Shown: positions 25,152-35,671, numbered from the stretch's first letter. The stretch: DNA of 64,000 nucleotides from Agromyces cerinus subsp. cerinus (GCF_900142065.1 NZ_FSRJ01000003.1:434001-498000); one strand, 5' to 3'. Translations and numbers: made by a program. The notes: a model not told the origin generated them from the letters alone.

Positions 25152-26123
25152 ATGACCGAACCCGCCCAGACCGCCGACCGCGCCCGCATCGGCGCGTCCG
25201 ACCTCGCGATCGCGCCGCTGTCGCTCGGCACCAACGTCTTCGGCTGGACCGCTGACCGCGACGCGACGTTCGCCGTGCTCGACGCGTTCACGGCCGGCGG
25301 TGGGAACTTCCTCGACACCGCCGACGGCTACTCGGCCTGGGTGCCCGGGAACACGGGTGGTGACAGCGAGCGCCTCATCGGGGAATGGATCGCGTCGCGC
25401 GGTTCGCGCGACGATGTCGTCATCGCCACCAAGGTGAGCACGCACCCCGACTTCGCGGGCCTCTCGGCTTCGAACATCCGGGCTGCGGCGGATGCCTCGC
25501 TCCAGCGCCTCGGCACCGACGTGATCGACCTCTACTACGCCCACTTCGACGATGCCGACGTGCCGCTCGAGGAGACCGTCGGGGCCTTCTCCGCGCTCGT
25601 GGACGCCGGCAAGGTACGGGCGATCGGCATCTCGAACTACACGCCCGAGCGCATCGACGAGTGGTTCCGGGTGACGGAGGCGAACGGCCTGCACCGTGCG
25701 GTCGCCCTGCAGCCGCACTACAACCTCGTCGAGCGCGACTTCGAGTCCAACGGCCTGCGCGAGCGCGCCGAACGCGAGGGGCTCGCGGTCTTCCCCTACT
25801 TCTCGCTCGCGAAGGGCTTCCTCGCGGGCAAGTACCGCACCGAGGCGGATGTCACCGCCAGCGGCGCGAGTGTTCGCGCCGGCGGCGCGGCGCCGTACGT
25901 CGGGGAGCGCGGGGACCGGGTGCTCGCCGTGCTCGACGCGGTCGCCGCCGCGCACGGGACATCCGTCGCCTCGGTCTCGCTCGCGTGGCTCCGACAGCAG
26001 CCGACGGTCGTCGCGCCCATCGCCAGCGCGCGCACCGTCGAGCAGTTGGGCGACCTGCTCGCGTCGATCCCGCTCGAGCTGACCGACGAGGAGCTCGCCG
26101 CGCTCGCGCACGCCTCGGCCTGA
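25152..26123 (+). CDS. aldo/keto reductase
   Basis: A 323-residue TIM-barrel oxidoreductase. The catalytic Asp-Tyr-Lys-His set is visible in FLDTADGYSAW, VIATKVS and DLYYAHFDD. The C-terminal half has the NADPH-binding TVVAPIASARTVEQL. It is of the YajO/AKR12-like branch that reduces sugar or ketone carbonyls. GAGGAG 6 nt before ATG 25152 decides the start over an in-frame ATG at 25092. A hairpin, GTCGCGGC/GCCGCGAC at 26132-26158, follows the stop by 8 bp. Confidence 0.9.
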   Translation: MTEPAQTADRARIGASDLAIAPLSLGTNVFGWTADRDATFAVLDAFTAGGGNFLDTADGYSAWVPGNTGGDSERLIGEWIASRGSRDDVVIATKVSTHPDFAGLSASNIRAAADASLQRLGTDVIDLYYAHFDDADVPLEETVGAFSALVDAGKVRAIGISNYTPERIDEWFRVTEANGLHRAVALQPHYNLVERDFESNGLRERAEREGLAVFPYFSLAKGFLAGKYRTEADVTASGASVRAGGAAPYVGERGDRVLAVLDAVAAAHGTSVASVSLAWLRQQPTVVAPIASARTVEQLGDLLASIPLELTDEELAALAHASA

Positions 26124-26131
26124 GGGGACGG

Positions 26132-26158
26132 GTCGCGGCATCGCGGCATCGCCGCGAC
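26132..26158 (+). terminator. hairpin after the aldo/keto reductase gene
   Basis: GTCGCGGC (26132-26139) and GCCGCGAC (26151-26158) are a perfect 8-bp inverted repeat with an 11-nt loop, starting 9 bp after the stop codon. Confidence 0.6.
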
Positions 26159-26253
26159 ACGGCCCGCGAAGGGCTGCGTTGCCGCGATCCCGACCGGTCG
26201 CCGTGGAATGATGCGGTGACGTCGCCCGAGCGCGACGGCGGGAGGGGGTCGGC

Positions 26254-27891
26254 GTGAAGGCTCGCTGGTGGAGACTCGATCCCGGAGGCGCGCTCATCGG
26301 GCTGCTCGTCGCCGCCCTCTCGATGACGCCGTCGCTGCTGCCGCGCCCCGCGTTGTTCCAGGGCATCATCACCGCGTTCGCGTTCCTGATCGGATACGGC
26401 ATCGGGGTCTTCGCGTGGTGGCTGGTCCGCCGCTTCGTCCACTGGCGGCCGAAGCCGGAGCACCGCCGCATCGCGTGGTGGGTCTACCTCGGGCTTGCCG
26501 TGCTGCTCGCGATCCTCCTCGCCTTCGCCTCGGTGGGATGGCAGAACGAGGTGCGCAACACGGTCGAGCTGCCCGAGATCGACGGGTTCGACGGCTTGCT
26601 CTTCTTCGCCGGCTTCGTGCCGGTCGTGCTCATCGGCATCGCCCTCGCCCGTGCCGAGCGACGACTCGGCATGCGGTTGTCCGCCCGGCTCGGACGCGGC
26701 TGGGGCATGACCGCGACGGTGGCGATCGTCGTCGCCTCGACCGTTGCGCTCGTGTCGGTCGTGATGTTCGGCCTCGACCGGCTCTACCTCGCGAACAACG
26801 GCCCCGCGGCCCCGTGGGTCACCGAGCCGATGAGCGCCTTCCGATCGGCGGGACCCGATTCCGAGGTCGAGTGGGATCTCGTGGGCCGGCACGGCACCGC
26901 CTTCCTCGGCGGCGGTCCGAAGGCCGCCGACATCGAGGAGCTCACCGGTCGCCCGGCGCTCGAGCCCGTGCGCGTCTACGTCGGCCAGGCGAACGCGCCG
27001 ACCGTCGAGGAACGCGCCGCCATCGCGGTGCGCGAGCTGGAACGCACCGGGGCGTTCGACCGCGACGTGCTCGTGGTCGCCACGACCACCGGGTCGGGGT
27101 GGCTGGAGCCTCAGGCCGTCGACGCCGTCGAGTACCTCCACGGCGGCGACACCGCGATCGTGTCGATGCAGTACGCGTACACGCCGAGCTGGGTGTCGTT
27201 CGTCTTCGACCCCGATGCGCCGGTCGCGTCATCCGTCGCTCTGTTCGAGGCCGTGCGGGCGAAGTGGGAGACCCTGCCCGAGGCGAGTCGCCCGCAGCTC
27301 GTGGTCTACGGCCTGAGCCTCGGCGCGCACGGCACGCAGGAGGCGTTCGACGGCTTGGACGACCTGCGCGCGAACACCGAGGGTGCGCTCCTCGTCGGCA
27401 GCCCGAACGGCGCCACGATGTGGCGCGAGCTCACCGAGGCTCGCGACGCGGGCAGCCCGCAGTGGCAGCCCGTCGTCGACGGCGGACGCGAGGTGCGCTG
27501 GCTGTCGGTGCCCGGCGACTTCCACGCGCTCGGCCCGGACTGGGCGGCGCCGCGCGTCGCGTACCTGCAGCACGCGAACGATCCCGTCACCTGGCTCGGC
27601 CTCGAGCTGATCTGGGCGGAGCCCGACTGGCTGACGCCCGACGAGCGCGCCGACGAGGTCAGCGACTCGATGCGCTGGATCCCCGCCGTGACCGCGCTGC
27701 AGGTCGTCATCGACATGTTCATGGGCGAGAGCGTGCCCGCCAGCCACGGACACAACTACGGCGACGTGGTGCTCGACGGCTGGCAGGCGATCACGGGCGA
27801 CGGCGGCCTCGACGCCGCCGCGATGGCGCGCATCCAGGCCGTGCTCGAGGGATACGCGGAGGTGCAGCCCGTCGGCAGCGTCAGCCAATAG
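26254..27891 (+). CDS. membrane-anchored alpha/beta-hydrolase family protein
   Basis: A 545-residue protein. Five hydrophobic segments fill roughly the first 180 residues, then a soluble domain of the actinobacterial alpha/beta-hydrolase (DUF2319-type) family with the nucleophile elbow GLSLGAHGTQEAF. It probably acts on a lipid or ester at the membrane; the function of this family is not established. GTG 26254 is used because GGAGGGGG lies just upstream. Confidence 0.8.
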   Translation: MKARWWRLDPGGALIGLLVAALSMTPSLLPRPALFQGIITAFAFLIGYGIGVFAWWLVRRFVHWRPKPEHRRIAWWVYLGLAVLLAILLAFASVGWQNEVRNTVELPEIDGFDGLLFFAGFVPVVLIGIALARAERRLGMRLSARLGRGWGMTATVAIVVASTVALVSVVMFGLDRLYLANNGPAAPWVTEPMSAFRSAGPDSEVEWDLVGRHGTAFLGGGPKAADIEELTGRPALEPVRVYVGQANAPTVEERAAIAVRELERTGAFDRDVLVVATTTGSGWLEPQAVDAVEYLHGGDTAIVSMQYAYTPSWVSFVFDPDAPVASSVALFEAVRAKWETLPEASRPQLVVYGLSLGAHGTQEAFDGLDDLRANTEGALLVGSPNGATMWRELTEARDAGSPQWQPVVDGGREVRWLSVPGDFHALGPDWAAPRVAYLQHANDPVTWLGLELIWAEPDWLTPDERADEVSDSMRWIPAVTALQVVIDMFMGESVPASHGHNYGDVVLDGWQAITGDGGLDAAAMARIQAVLEGYAEVQPVGSVSQ

Positions 27892-27971
27892 CGCACGCTC
27901 GTGCGACGAGGCTGCAGTGCTTCGATACCGACGGCCTCGGAGCCTGGACCGGCTGACCCGGCGTCGACGTC

Positions 27972-28955
27972 TCAGGCCGCCGCGGCCACCGCGTTGTGCA
28001 GCTCGTCGGCCTCGACGCCGAGGCGCCGGACCCCGCCGCCGACGTTGGTGAGCAGCACGAAGCAGACGTCCCGCGACGGGGTGATCCAGAACTCGCACCC
28101 GCCCCATCCGCCGTGGCCGTAGCTGTCGCGGGTGAGCAGGCCGGGGGCGTTGTTGCGCAGGTTCCAGGTGAAGCCCCAGTCCTGCCCGCGCGACGCCGGG
28201 TACGGCTCGAGCTTCGTCATGCCGGCGGTCAACGGTCGCAGCATCGCCTCGACGGTGACGGGGGCGACGAGCGAGCCGTCGTCGCGGAGCAGCGCGCTGC
28301 CCACCGCGAGCAGGTCGCCCGCCCGACCGAACAGACCGGCGCCGGGGTGGCCGAGCGCCGCGAAGCGGGTGTAGTCGAGGCCCTGTTCGGCGGCATCGAC
28401 GACCTCGTGCGGCGTCGAATCCACGTCGAGGGTGAACCCGTCGGCACCGGCCCTCCCGGCGACCGCGGTGACGGCGTCGAGCCACGGCTCGCCCCCGGCG
28501 TGCTCGATCATGGCGGCCACGCCCTCGAACCCGAGGGTCGAGTACCGCGTCGTCGTGCCCGCCTCGAAGTCCCGTCCCGGTGCGACGAGCGACTCGCGGA
28601 GCCCGCCCTCGTCCATCGGCGGCTCGGCGATGCCCGAGCTGTGGCTCACGAGATGCCGCAGCCGAACGACGTCGTCGCGACCGGCGCCGAAGCCGGGCAC
28701 GGCGGCCGCGAGCGGCGTGTCGGGAGTCAGCAGCCCCCGCTCGACGAGTCGCAGCGCGGCGAGTCCGACGAGCGGCTTCGTCACCGAGAAGAGCGGGTAG
28801 TGGTCGTCGACGGAGGTCGCACGCCCGTGCTCGGTGCCGAAGGCCTCGAGCGCGACGATGCCGTCGCTCGTCGCGATGCCGAGCACGGCGGTCGGCAGAG
28901 ATTCGGCGGCGACGTGGCGTCGCACCCAGTCGAAGGCGTCGTCGAAGCGGGGCAT
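27972..28955 (-). CDS. beta-lactamase-family serine hydrolase (class C-like)
   Basis: A 327-residue enzyme of the beta-lactamase/DD-peptidase superfamily. The SxxK motif is SVTK (in YPLFSVTKPLVGLAALRLVERG), and Y-S-T takes the place of the usual YxN. There is no signal peptide, so a cytoplasmic esterase is more likely than an antibiotic-destroying enzyme. GAGAGGA lies 4 nt before ATG 28955. Confidence 0.85.
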   Translation of the reverse strand: MPRFDDAFDWVRRHVAAESLPTAVLGIATSDGIVALEAFGTEHGRATSVDDHYPLFSVTKPLVGLAALRLVERGLLTPDTPLAAAVPGFGAGRDDVVRLRHLVSHSSGIAEPPMDEGGLRESLVAPGRDFEAGTTTRYSTLGFEGVAAMIEHAGGEPWLDAVTAVAGRAGADGFTLDVDSTPHEVVDAAEQGLDYTRFAALGHPGAGLFGRAGDLLAVGSALLRDDGSLVAPVTVEAMLRPLTAGMTKLEPYPASRGQDWGFTWNLRNNAPGLLTRDSYGHGGWGGCEFWITPSRDVCFVLLTNVGGGVRRLGVEADELHNAVAAAA

Positions 28956-29000
28956 GGGGTCCTCTCGGTCGGTCTGGGTGGAGCTCGTGGGTTCGGGTCA

Positions 29001-29056
29001 GCTGCGGGTTGAGCTTGTCGAAACCGGCGGCGGTTTCGACCGGCTCGACCCGCAGC
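29001..29056. repeat. REP-like hairpin element
   Basis: Arms 29001-29026 and 29031-29056 are complementary at 23 of 26 positions with a GCGG loop. The core GGTTGAGCTTGTCGAAACC is a repeat type widespread in intergenic regions of high-GC actinobacteria. It lies between the hydroxyacid dehydrogenase stop and the serine hydrolase start, both on the minus strand, and may act as a terminator. Confidence 0.7.
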
Positions 29057-29066
29057 CGGGGCCGGG

Positions 29067-29996
29067 TCAGCTGCGGTACACGACGTTCAGGGGAGCGTCG
29101 CCGCGCAGCATCCGCTCGATCTGCTCGCGCAGCAACCGCGCCATGCGCGGCATCATCGCGGTCGAGGCACCGCCGACGTGCGGGCTCACGAGCACGTTCG
29201 GAAGGGCGAAGAGCGGATGCCCCGCCGGCAGCGGTTCGGGATCGGTGACGTCGAGGGCGAACCGGAGTCGGCCCGATTCGGCCTCGGCGATGATCGCCTC
29301 GGTGTCGGCGACCCTGCCGCGGGCGATGTTCACGACGAGGGCGCCGTCGGGCAGCGCCGCGAGGAAGTCGGCGTCGACGAGGCCGGTCGTGGTGCCGGTC
29401 AGCGGAACGCCGACGACCACGATGTCGGCGTTCGGCAGCAGCGTCGGCAGCTCGTCGATGCCGCGGATGAAACCCTGCTCGTCGGACCGGGCGCGGCTCG
29501 CGACCCGGGTGAGCTCGACCTCGAACGGCGCGAGCCGCGCCTCGATCGCGCGCCCGACGCCGCCGTAGCCGAGCAGCAGCACGCGGCGGTCGGCGAGGCT
29601 CTCGTAGCGTGCCGGCGCCCAACGGCCCTCGCCGGCCGCCCGCACGAAGTGGGGGATGCCGCGCTGCGACGCGAGGATCAGTGCGAGCGTCAGCTCGGCC
29701 GTCGAGGTCTCGTGCACGCTCGCGGCGTTGGCGAAGATGTGCCCCGCCGGCAGGGCCGCCGGCACGTCGTCGTAGCCGATCGACTGCGACTGCACGAGCT
29801 GGGTGGCGACGCCCTCGAGTGCCGAGAGACGCGCCGCGGCGCCCATGTACGGGGGCACGACGAGGTCGATGCGGTCGGCGGGAGGCTCGCCGGTGAGGTC
29901 CCAGACCCGCACCTCGGCTCCGGCCGGCGGGGCGCCGAGGGCGTTCAGCAGGGCCTGGCCCGGCACGGTGACGAGGAGACGGGGCGTGTCGGTCAT
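29067..29996 (-). CDS. D-2-hydroxyacid dehydrogenase
   Basis: A 309-residue NAD-dependent enzyme. The Rossmann motif is VLLLGYGGVGRAIEARL; the catalytic Arg is in NIARGRVADT, the Glu in DVTDPEPLPAGHPL and the His in SPHVGG. It reduces a 2-keto acid or oxidises a D-2-hydroxy acid; exact substrate unknown (glyoxylate/hydroxypyruvate reductase-like). GAAAGGA lies 8 nt before ATG 29996. Confidence 0.9.
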   Translation of the reverse strand: MTDTPRLLVTVPGQALLNALGAPPAGAEVRVWDLTGEPPADRIDLVVPPYMGAAARLSALEGVATQLVQSQSIGYDDVPAALPAGHIFANAASVHETSTAELTLALILASQRGIPHFVRAAGEGRWAPARYESLADRRVLLLGYGGVGRAIEARLAPFEVELTRVASRARSDEQGFIRGIDELPTLLPNADIVVVGVPLTGTTTGLVDADFLAALPDGALVVNIARGRVADTEAIIAEAESGRLRFALDVTDPEPLPAGHPLFALPNVLVSPHVGGASTAMMPRMARLLREQIERMLRGDAPLNVVYRS

Positions 29997-30043
29997 GCCC
30001 CGATCCTTTCAGAGGGGGTCGGGGGACTGGTAACGTCCGGGCC

Positions 30044-30613
30044 ATGGAGCACGACGCGGCGGAGGCTGCTGACGGCGCGGCGCGGGGAGGGCATCGGCGC
30101 AGGCGCGACCGCTTCGCCGGGCGCCCGGTCGAAGAGCGCGCCGAGGAGCTGAAGGAACGCGTCTACGCCACGTTCACCGGCCTCGCGATCGTGCTCGTGC
30201 AGCTCGCGAACGCCGAGCACCTCGCCGCGCAGCAGGCGACGTTCGCCCTGCTCGTCGGCATCGTCGGCATCACGGCGGCCGGGTTCGTCGCCGATGTCGT
30301 CTCGTACCTCGCCGTGCATGCGGGGTTCCCCGAGGGGGCGGAGTTCCGTCGGATGCTGCGCGTCGCCGGCGAGGCGCTCGCCTCGGCCTCCGTGCCGCTC
30401 ATCCTCCTGGTGCTGGCGTGGCTGGACGTGATCGAGCTCGCGACCGCCCTGCGGGCGGCGAGCATCCTCTACATCGCGACACTCGCCGCGATCGGGTACC
30501 TCGCGGTGCGCCGCACCCGCCTCCGGTGGTGGCAGAAGGGGATCGCACTGGCCATCCTCGTCGGGCTCGGCTTCGCGGTCATCGTGCTCCAGCAGCTCGC
30601 TCACGCGGACTGA
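30044..30613 (+). CDS. small multi-pass membrane protein, unknown function
   Basis: A 189-residue protein with a charged N-terminus (about 50 residues, rich in Arg and Glu) and roughly four membrane helices, in two pairs separated by a soluble loop (AGFPEGAEFRRML). No known family was recognised. TAACGT lies exactly 7 nt before the ATG and there is no Shine-Dalgarno sequence, suggesting a leaderless mRNA. Confidence 0.65.
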   Translation: MEHDAAEAADGAARGGHRRRRDRFAGRPVEERAEELKERVYATFTGLAIVLVQLANAEHLAAQQATFALLVGIVGITAAGFVADVVSYLAVHAGFPEGAEFRRMLRVAGEALASASVPLILLVLAWLDVIELATALRAASILYIATLAAIGYLAVRRTRLRWWQKGIALAILVGLGFAVIVLQQLAHAD

Positions 30614-32110
<1,497 letters not shown>

Positions 32111-32166
32111 CGCGCTGGCGGCTGCTCGCCGGCAGCTGCCGTGGCCCGCGATTGCGCCCGCTCGCC

Positions 32167-32262
32167 CGCGCTCGCACCTTCGCGCGCCCGCACTCTGGCG
32201 CGCCCGCGCCTTCGCGCGCCCGCACTCTGGCGCGCTCGCACCTTCGCGCGCTCGCGCGCGCC
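32167..32262 (+). repeat. 16-bp tandem repeat array
   Basis: Five consecutive 16-bp units, followed by a degenerate sixth, alternate between CGCGCTCGCACCTTCG-like and CGCGCCCGCACTCTGG forms. It lies in the 270-bp gap between gdhA and the MFS gene, directly before the palindrome at 32262. The remaining part of the gap (32328-32380) holds only a repeated GGAGTGGCGCC. Confidence 0.75.
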
Positions 32263-32327
32263 CGTCGAGATGACGCGTCTTGTCGGTTCGAGGTCGCGAA
32301 TACCGACAACACGCGTCATCTCGACGG
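32262..32327. repeat. 26-bp-arm palindrome between convergent genes
   Basis: Arms 32262-32287 and 32302-32327 are complementary at 25 of 26 positions around a 14-nt loop. They contain GAGATGACGCG and its complement, as in the palindrome at 20142-20196. It lies between convergent gdhA and MFS genes and could terminate both. Confidence 0.8.
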
Positions 32328-32380
32328 CACCCCGCGGTGGAGTGGCGCCCGGGAGCGGGGGGAGTGGCGCCGGAATCGGG

Positions 32381-33892
32381 CTAGGCGCGCGACTTCGGCA
32401 GACGGATCGGCGAGGTGAGCGCCACCTCTTCGGAGAAGTCGGCGGGCACGAGCCGGTCGTTCGGCACACGGGGCACGAGCTCGCGCTCCGACGCGCGCTC
32501 ACGGTCGCGGTCGATCCTGCGCTCACGCTCGGCGTCGCGATCCCGGCCGAACTCCCGTTCGATCTCGCGCTCGAGCTGATCGACCCCGACGGTCGGCACG
32601 GACTGCGTGGCCACCGCCGCGATCGCCGCGGTCGGGGCATCCGAGAATTGCACGGCGGGCCGCCAGGCGTACCGCGGATGCCGCGTCAGCCGCATTCCCC
32701 GTGACATGACGAGCCAGCCGAGGCCGATGAGTGCGGCGACCATCGCGGCGACGGCCGCGAGCCCGAGCGCCCAGCGCGGACCCATGCCGTCGGCGACGGC
32801 GCCCACGATCGGGGCGCCGATGGGGGTGCCGCCCGCGAGGATCGCCATGTACAGCGCCATCACCCGGCCGCGCAGTTCGGGCTCGGTCGTGGTCTGCACG
32901 TAGCCGTTCGCGGTCGTGAGGATCGTCACCGCGCCGAGTCCGATGAGGATCGTCGAGGCGGCGAAGGTCCAGTAGGTGGGCATGAGCGCCGCGGTGAGCG
33001 TCGCGAAGCCGAGGAACGCGCAGGCGAGGATGACCACGCGGATGCGCGCCCGCTCTCGTCGAGCCGCGAGGAGCGCCCCGGTCAGCGAGCCGATCGCGAG
33101 GATCGAGGAGAGCAGTCCGTACTCGCCGGCGCCGCGGCCGAACTCGACGGCCATCGTCGAGGAGAAGATCGGGAAGTTCATGCCGAACGCGCCGATGAGG
33201 AACACCATGACGAAGACCACGACGAGGTCGGGCCTGCCTGCCACGTAGCGGAAGCCGGCGACGAACTGGCCCTTGGCGCGGGGTGCGCGCGGAGAGCGCT
33301 TCAGCTGCCGGCCCTTCAGCATCGCGAGCGCACCGAGCACCGCGAGGAAGGTGAAGGCGTTGATGATGAAGACCCAGCCCGAGCCGACCAGCACGATGAG
33401 GAAGCCCGCGACGGCGGGGCCGATCATGCGAGCGGTGTTGAACGACGCCGAGTTCAGCGCGACCGCGTTCGACATGTCGGAGTTCGACACGAGGTCGGAG
33501 ACGAACGTCTGCCGTGCGGGGTTGTCGATGGCGTTCACGAGACCGAGGGCGAGCGCGAAGAGGTAGAGGTGCCAGAGTTCGGCGTGACCGAAGACGAGCA
33601 GGAGGCCGAGCGCGAGCCCGAGCAGCATGAGCAGGGTCTGCGTGACCATGAGGATCTTGCGGCGGTCGAAGCGATCGGCGATGAGGCCGGTGATCGGCAC
33701 GAGCAGCAGCTGCGGTGCGAACTGCAGCGCCATGGTGATGCCGACGGCGAAGGCGTCGTTGTCGGTGAGTTCGGTGAGCACCACCCAGTTCTGGGCGGTG
33801 GCCTGCATCCAGGCGCCGACGTTCGAGACGAGGGCGCCGATGAACCAGATTCGATAGTTGCGGTGGGCGAGGGATCTGAACATTGCACTCAC
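32381..33892 (-). CDS. MFS transporter, EntS/TMEM175-like efflux type
   Basis: A 503-residue transporter with about 11-12 helices in the first 410 residues, opening with the MFRSLAHRNYRIWFIGALVSNVGAWMQ-type start of MFS_3 exporters. The last ~90 residues are a soluble tail with a long Glu/Arg/Asp-rich helix. GTG 33892 is preferred because it overlaps the MarR stop (GTGA) and AGGAGG lies 11 nt upstream; ATG 33883 is the alternative. It is cotranscribed with marR, so it probably exports a compound that the MarR protein senses. Confidence 0.85.
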   Translation of the reverse strand: MSAMFRSLAHRNYRIWFIGALVSNVGAWMQATAQNWVVLTELTDNDAFAVGITMALQFAPQLLLVPITGLIADRFDRRKILMVTQTLLMLLGLALGLLLVFGHAELWHLYLFALALGLVNAIDNPARQTFVSDLVSNSDMSNAVALNSASFNTARMIGPAVAGFLIVLVGSGWVFIINAFTFLAVLGALAMLKGRQLKRSPRAPRAKGQFVAGFRYVAGRPDLVVVFVMVFLIGAFGMNFPIFSSTMAVEFGRGAGEYGLLSSILAIGSLTGALLAARRERARIRVVILACAFLGFATLTAALMPTYWTFAASTILIGLGAVTILTTANGYVQTTTEPELRGRVMALYMAILAGGTPIGAPIVGAVADGMGPRWALGLAAVAAMVAALIGLGWLVMSRGMRLTRHPRYAWRPAVQFSDAPTAAIAAVATQSVPTVGVDQLEREIEREFGRDRDAERERRIDRDRERASERELVPRVPNDRLVPADFSEEVALTSPIRLPKSRA

Positions 33893-34386
33893 TGGTCGGT
33901 GAGCCTCCTGAGGATGGTCGTGGCCTCGGCGAGCGTCTCGCGTTCGGCGGGGGTGAGTGCGGCGAAGCGCTTGGCGAGCCAGGCGTCGCGGCGGCGGCGG
34001 GTCTCGAGCACGATCGTCTCGCCCGCCTCGGTGGCGGAGACGATGACCTTGCGTCCGTCGTCGGGCGAAGCGGTACGGGTGGCGTAGCCCGCGTCGACGA
34101 GGCAGTTCACCGTGCGGTTCATCGACGGCGCGGTGACCCGCTCGAGCTCGGCGAGTCGGCCGATCGTGAGGGGGCCCTCGGTCGAGATCCAGCCGAGGGT
34201 CGAGAACTGCGAGCCGCTGAGTTCGGTCTCGGTGCGCTCCTGCCTGAGCCGGCGGGAGAGGCGCATGATCGCGATGCGGAGTTCGGTGCTCTGTTCGGCC
34301 AGAGTTCGGCGCCGTGCGGCCGGTGCTCGGGTCGGCGCCGCAGGGGTCGATCGATCGGCAGAGGCAGGGCGCGCGACATCCGACAT
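33889..34386 (-). CDS. MarR family transcriptional regulator
   Basis: A 165-residue winged-helix regulator with a central wHTH (STEGPLTIGRLAELERVTAPSMNRTVNCLVDAGYATR) and the wing motif DGRKVIVSATEAG. It is the first gene of a marR-MFS operon. It starts directly after a -10 box (TACACT, 7 nt before ATG) with no Shine-Dalgarno sequence, so its mRNA is probably leaderless, and a palindrome at the promoter suggests autoregulation. Confidence 0.9.
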   Translation of the reverse strand: MSDVARPASADRSTPAAPTRAPAARRRTLAEQSTELRIAIMRLSRRLRQERTETELSGSQFSTLGWISTEGPLTIGRLAELERVTAPSMNRTVNCLVDAGYATRTASPDDGRKVIVSATEAGETIVLETRRRRDAWLAKRFAALTPAERETLAEATTILRRLTDQ

Positions 34387-34393
34387 ATTGCTT

Positions 34394-34417
34394 AGTGTAA
34401 CAAATTAGCCTTGCTAA
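34394..34417 (-). promoter_or_regulatory. marR promoter with TTAGC/GCTAA operator
   Basis: On the minus strand the extended -10 TGTTACACT has its TACACT at 34399-34394, placing transcription start at the ATG. TTAGC-CTT-GCTAA (34405-34417) is a perfect inverted repeat just upstream of the -10, where a MarR dimer would block polymerase. Confidence 0.6.
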
Positions 34418-34442
34418 AGATTCCACGCGGCCTGCCCGCTTC

Positions 34443-34482
34443 TTGAAATCGGTTTCAAAGTCACGGCCGTCGACGTATCGTG
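34443..34482 (+). promoter_or_regulatory. LacI operator 1 and promoter of the lipoprotein endo-D-arabinanase
   Basis: TTGAAATCGGTTTCAA (34443-34458) differs from a perfect palindrome by one base and contains GAAATCGGTTTC (consensus GAAATCGATTTC). A possible promoter, TTCAAA (34454-34459), a 17-nt spacer and TATCGT (34477-34482), starts inside it. It lies 46 bp before the GH183 lipoprotein gene. Confidence 0.75.
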
Positions 34483-34504
34483 TCGGTGACGATCGAGGAG
34501 GATC

Positions 34505-35671
34505 ATGCGCCATGCCGGCAGCAATCGCGTTCCGTGGAGTCTTGCGCTCGGGGCATCCGTCGCGCTCATGCTGGGCGCGTGCGCCCAGGGAGGCGGGGGA
34601 GGTGAGCCGGTGAACGTCGACCCCGACCCCGACAAGCCCTTCGTGCTCGAGGGCGTGGGCAACCTGACCGAGATCGCGAAGCTCACCGGGCCCGACTCCA
34701 TCAACGACACCGAGTCCGCGGCCGTGGCGGGCACTGACCTCGGCTCGATGGTGAACCTGGGCGACAAGACCTTCCTGCTCTTCGGCGACACGTTCGGCGA
34801 CCGCGCCCCCGACGCCTACGGCGGGCAGGGCGGCAACTGGCGCTCGAACGTCTCCGCCTGGACCACCGACGACGACCCGAGCGACGGGCTCACCTTCGAC
34901 GGCTGGGCGCCAGCCGATGACCTCGGCTGGGCGGAGGCGCTCGTCGAAGGCGACCACGACGCGAACGACGGCACGGGTGAGGTGACGAAGATCCCGACGT
35001 ACGGCTTCGCGATCGGCGACACCCTCTACCTCTCGTACATGTCGGTGAAGTTCTGGGGCGAGCCGGGGGCGTGGGACGCGAACGACGCCGGCCTGGCGAA
35101 GTCGACCGACGAGGGTGCGAGCTGGACGGCGCTCGACGCGCCGCGATGGCCCGGTGACTCGAACTTCATCCAGGTGGCGACGGCGAACGTCGAGGAGGGC
35201 GGCGACGAGTACGTCTACTTCTGGTCGATTCCGGCCGGGCGATTCGGCGGAGTTCAGCTCATGCGGGTGCCGGCGACGGTCGAGGCGGTCGAGGATGCCG
35301 CGGCGTACACGTACTTCACCGGTACGGACGGCGACGGCGCACCCGAATGGAGCTCCGACATGGCCGCTGCGAGGACGATCGTCGACGGCACGATCGGCGA
35401 GCTGTCCGTCATGTGGTCGGACTACCTCGACCGGTGGCTGATGACCTACTCCGACGACGGCAACGCCTACATGCGCGAGGGCATCACGCCGTGGGGCCCG
35501 TGGGGCGAGCCGATCGAGATGGTCTCCGCCGTCGACCATCCCGGCCTCTACTCGCCGTACATGAACCCGCGATACGTCGGCGAGGGAGGCAGGCGGATCT
35601 ACTTCACGTTGTCGCTGTGGGGGCCGTACAACGTCTTCTGGTTCTCGGTCGACCTCGAGCGCGCGGAGTGA
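34505..35671 (+). CDS. GH183 (DUF4185) endo-D-arabinanase, lipoprotein
   Basis: A 388-residue secreted protein with a lipobox (LMLGAC, Cys about 26), so it should be anchored on the outer face of the membrane. Residues ~50-385 form one DUF4185 domain with the conserved AGTDLG and LFGDTFGD motifs, whose Asp residues are candidate catalytic acids, and the WRSNV segment. DUF4185 is now family GH183, endo-D-arabinofuranases that cut the D-arabinan of mycobacterial arabinogalactan and lipoarabinomannan. GAGGAGG lies 4-5 nt before ATG 34505. It is a single-gene unit with its own LacI operator. Confidence 0.85.
   Translation: MRHAGSNRVPWSLALGASVALMLGACAQGGGGGEPVNVDPDPDKPFVLEGVGNLTEIAKLTGPDSINDTESAAVAGTDLGSMVNLGDKTFLLFGDTFGDRAPDAYGGQGGNWRSNVSAWTTDDDPSDGLTFDGWAPADDLGWAEALVEGDHDANDGTGEVTKIPTYGFAIGDTLYLSYMSVKFWGEPGAWDANDAGLAKSTDEGASWTALDAPRWPGDSNFIQVATANVEEGGDEYVYFWSIPAGRFGGVQLMRVPATVEAVEDAAAYTYFTGTDGDGAPEWSSDMAAARTIVDGTIGELSVMWSDYLDRWLMTYSDDGNAYMREGITPWGPWGEPIEMVSAVDHPGLYSPYMNPRYVGEGGRRIYFTLSLWGPYNVFWFSVDLERAE

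Noticed and set aside
27972..28955. A secreted beta-lactamase for antibiotic resistance
   Set aside because: No signal peptide, and the motifs fit the esterase-like branch of the family.
27229..30045. A 938-codon open frame on the minus strand
   Set aside because: Overlaps the true serine hydrolase and hydroxyacid dehydrogenase frames with Arg/Ala/Pro-rich nonsense; no family motif.
32151..32262. A possible Arg/Ala repeat peptide encoded by the 16-bp tandem array
   Set aside because: The open frame comes from GC-rich repeats with no ribosome binding site and no conserved protein pattern.
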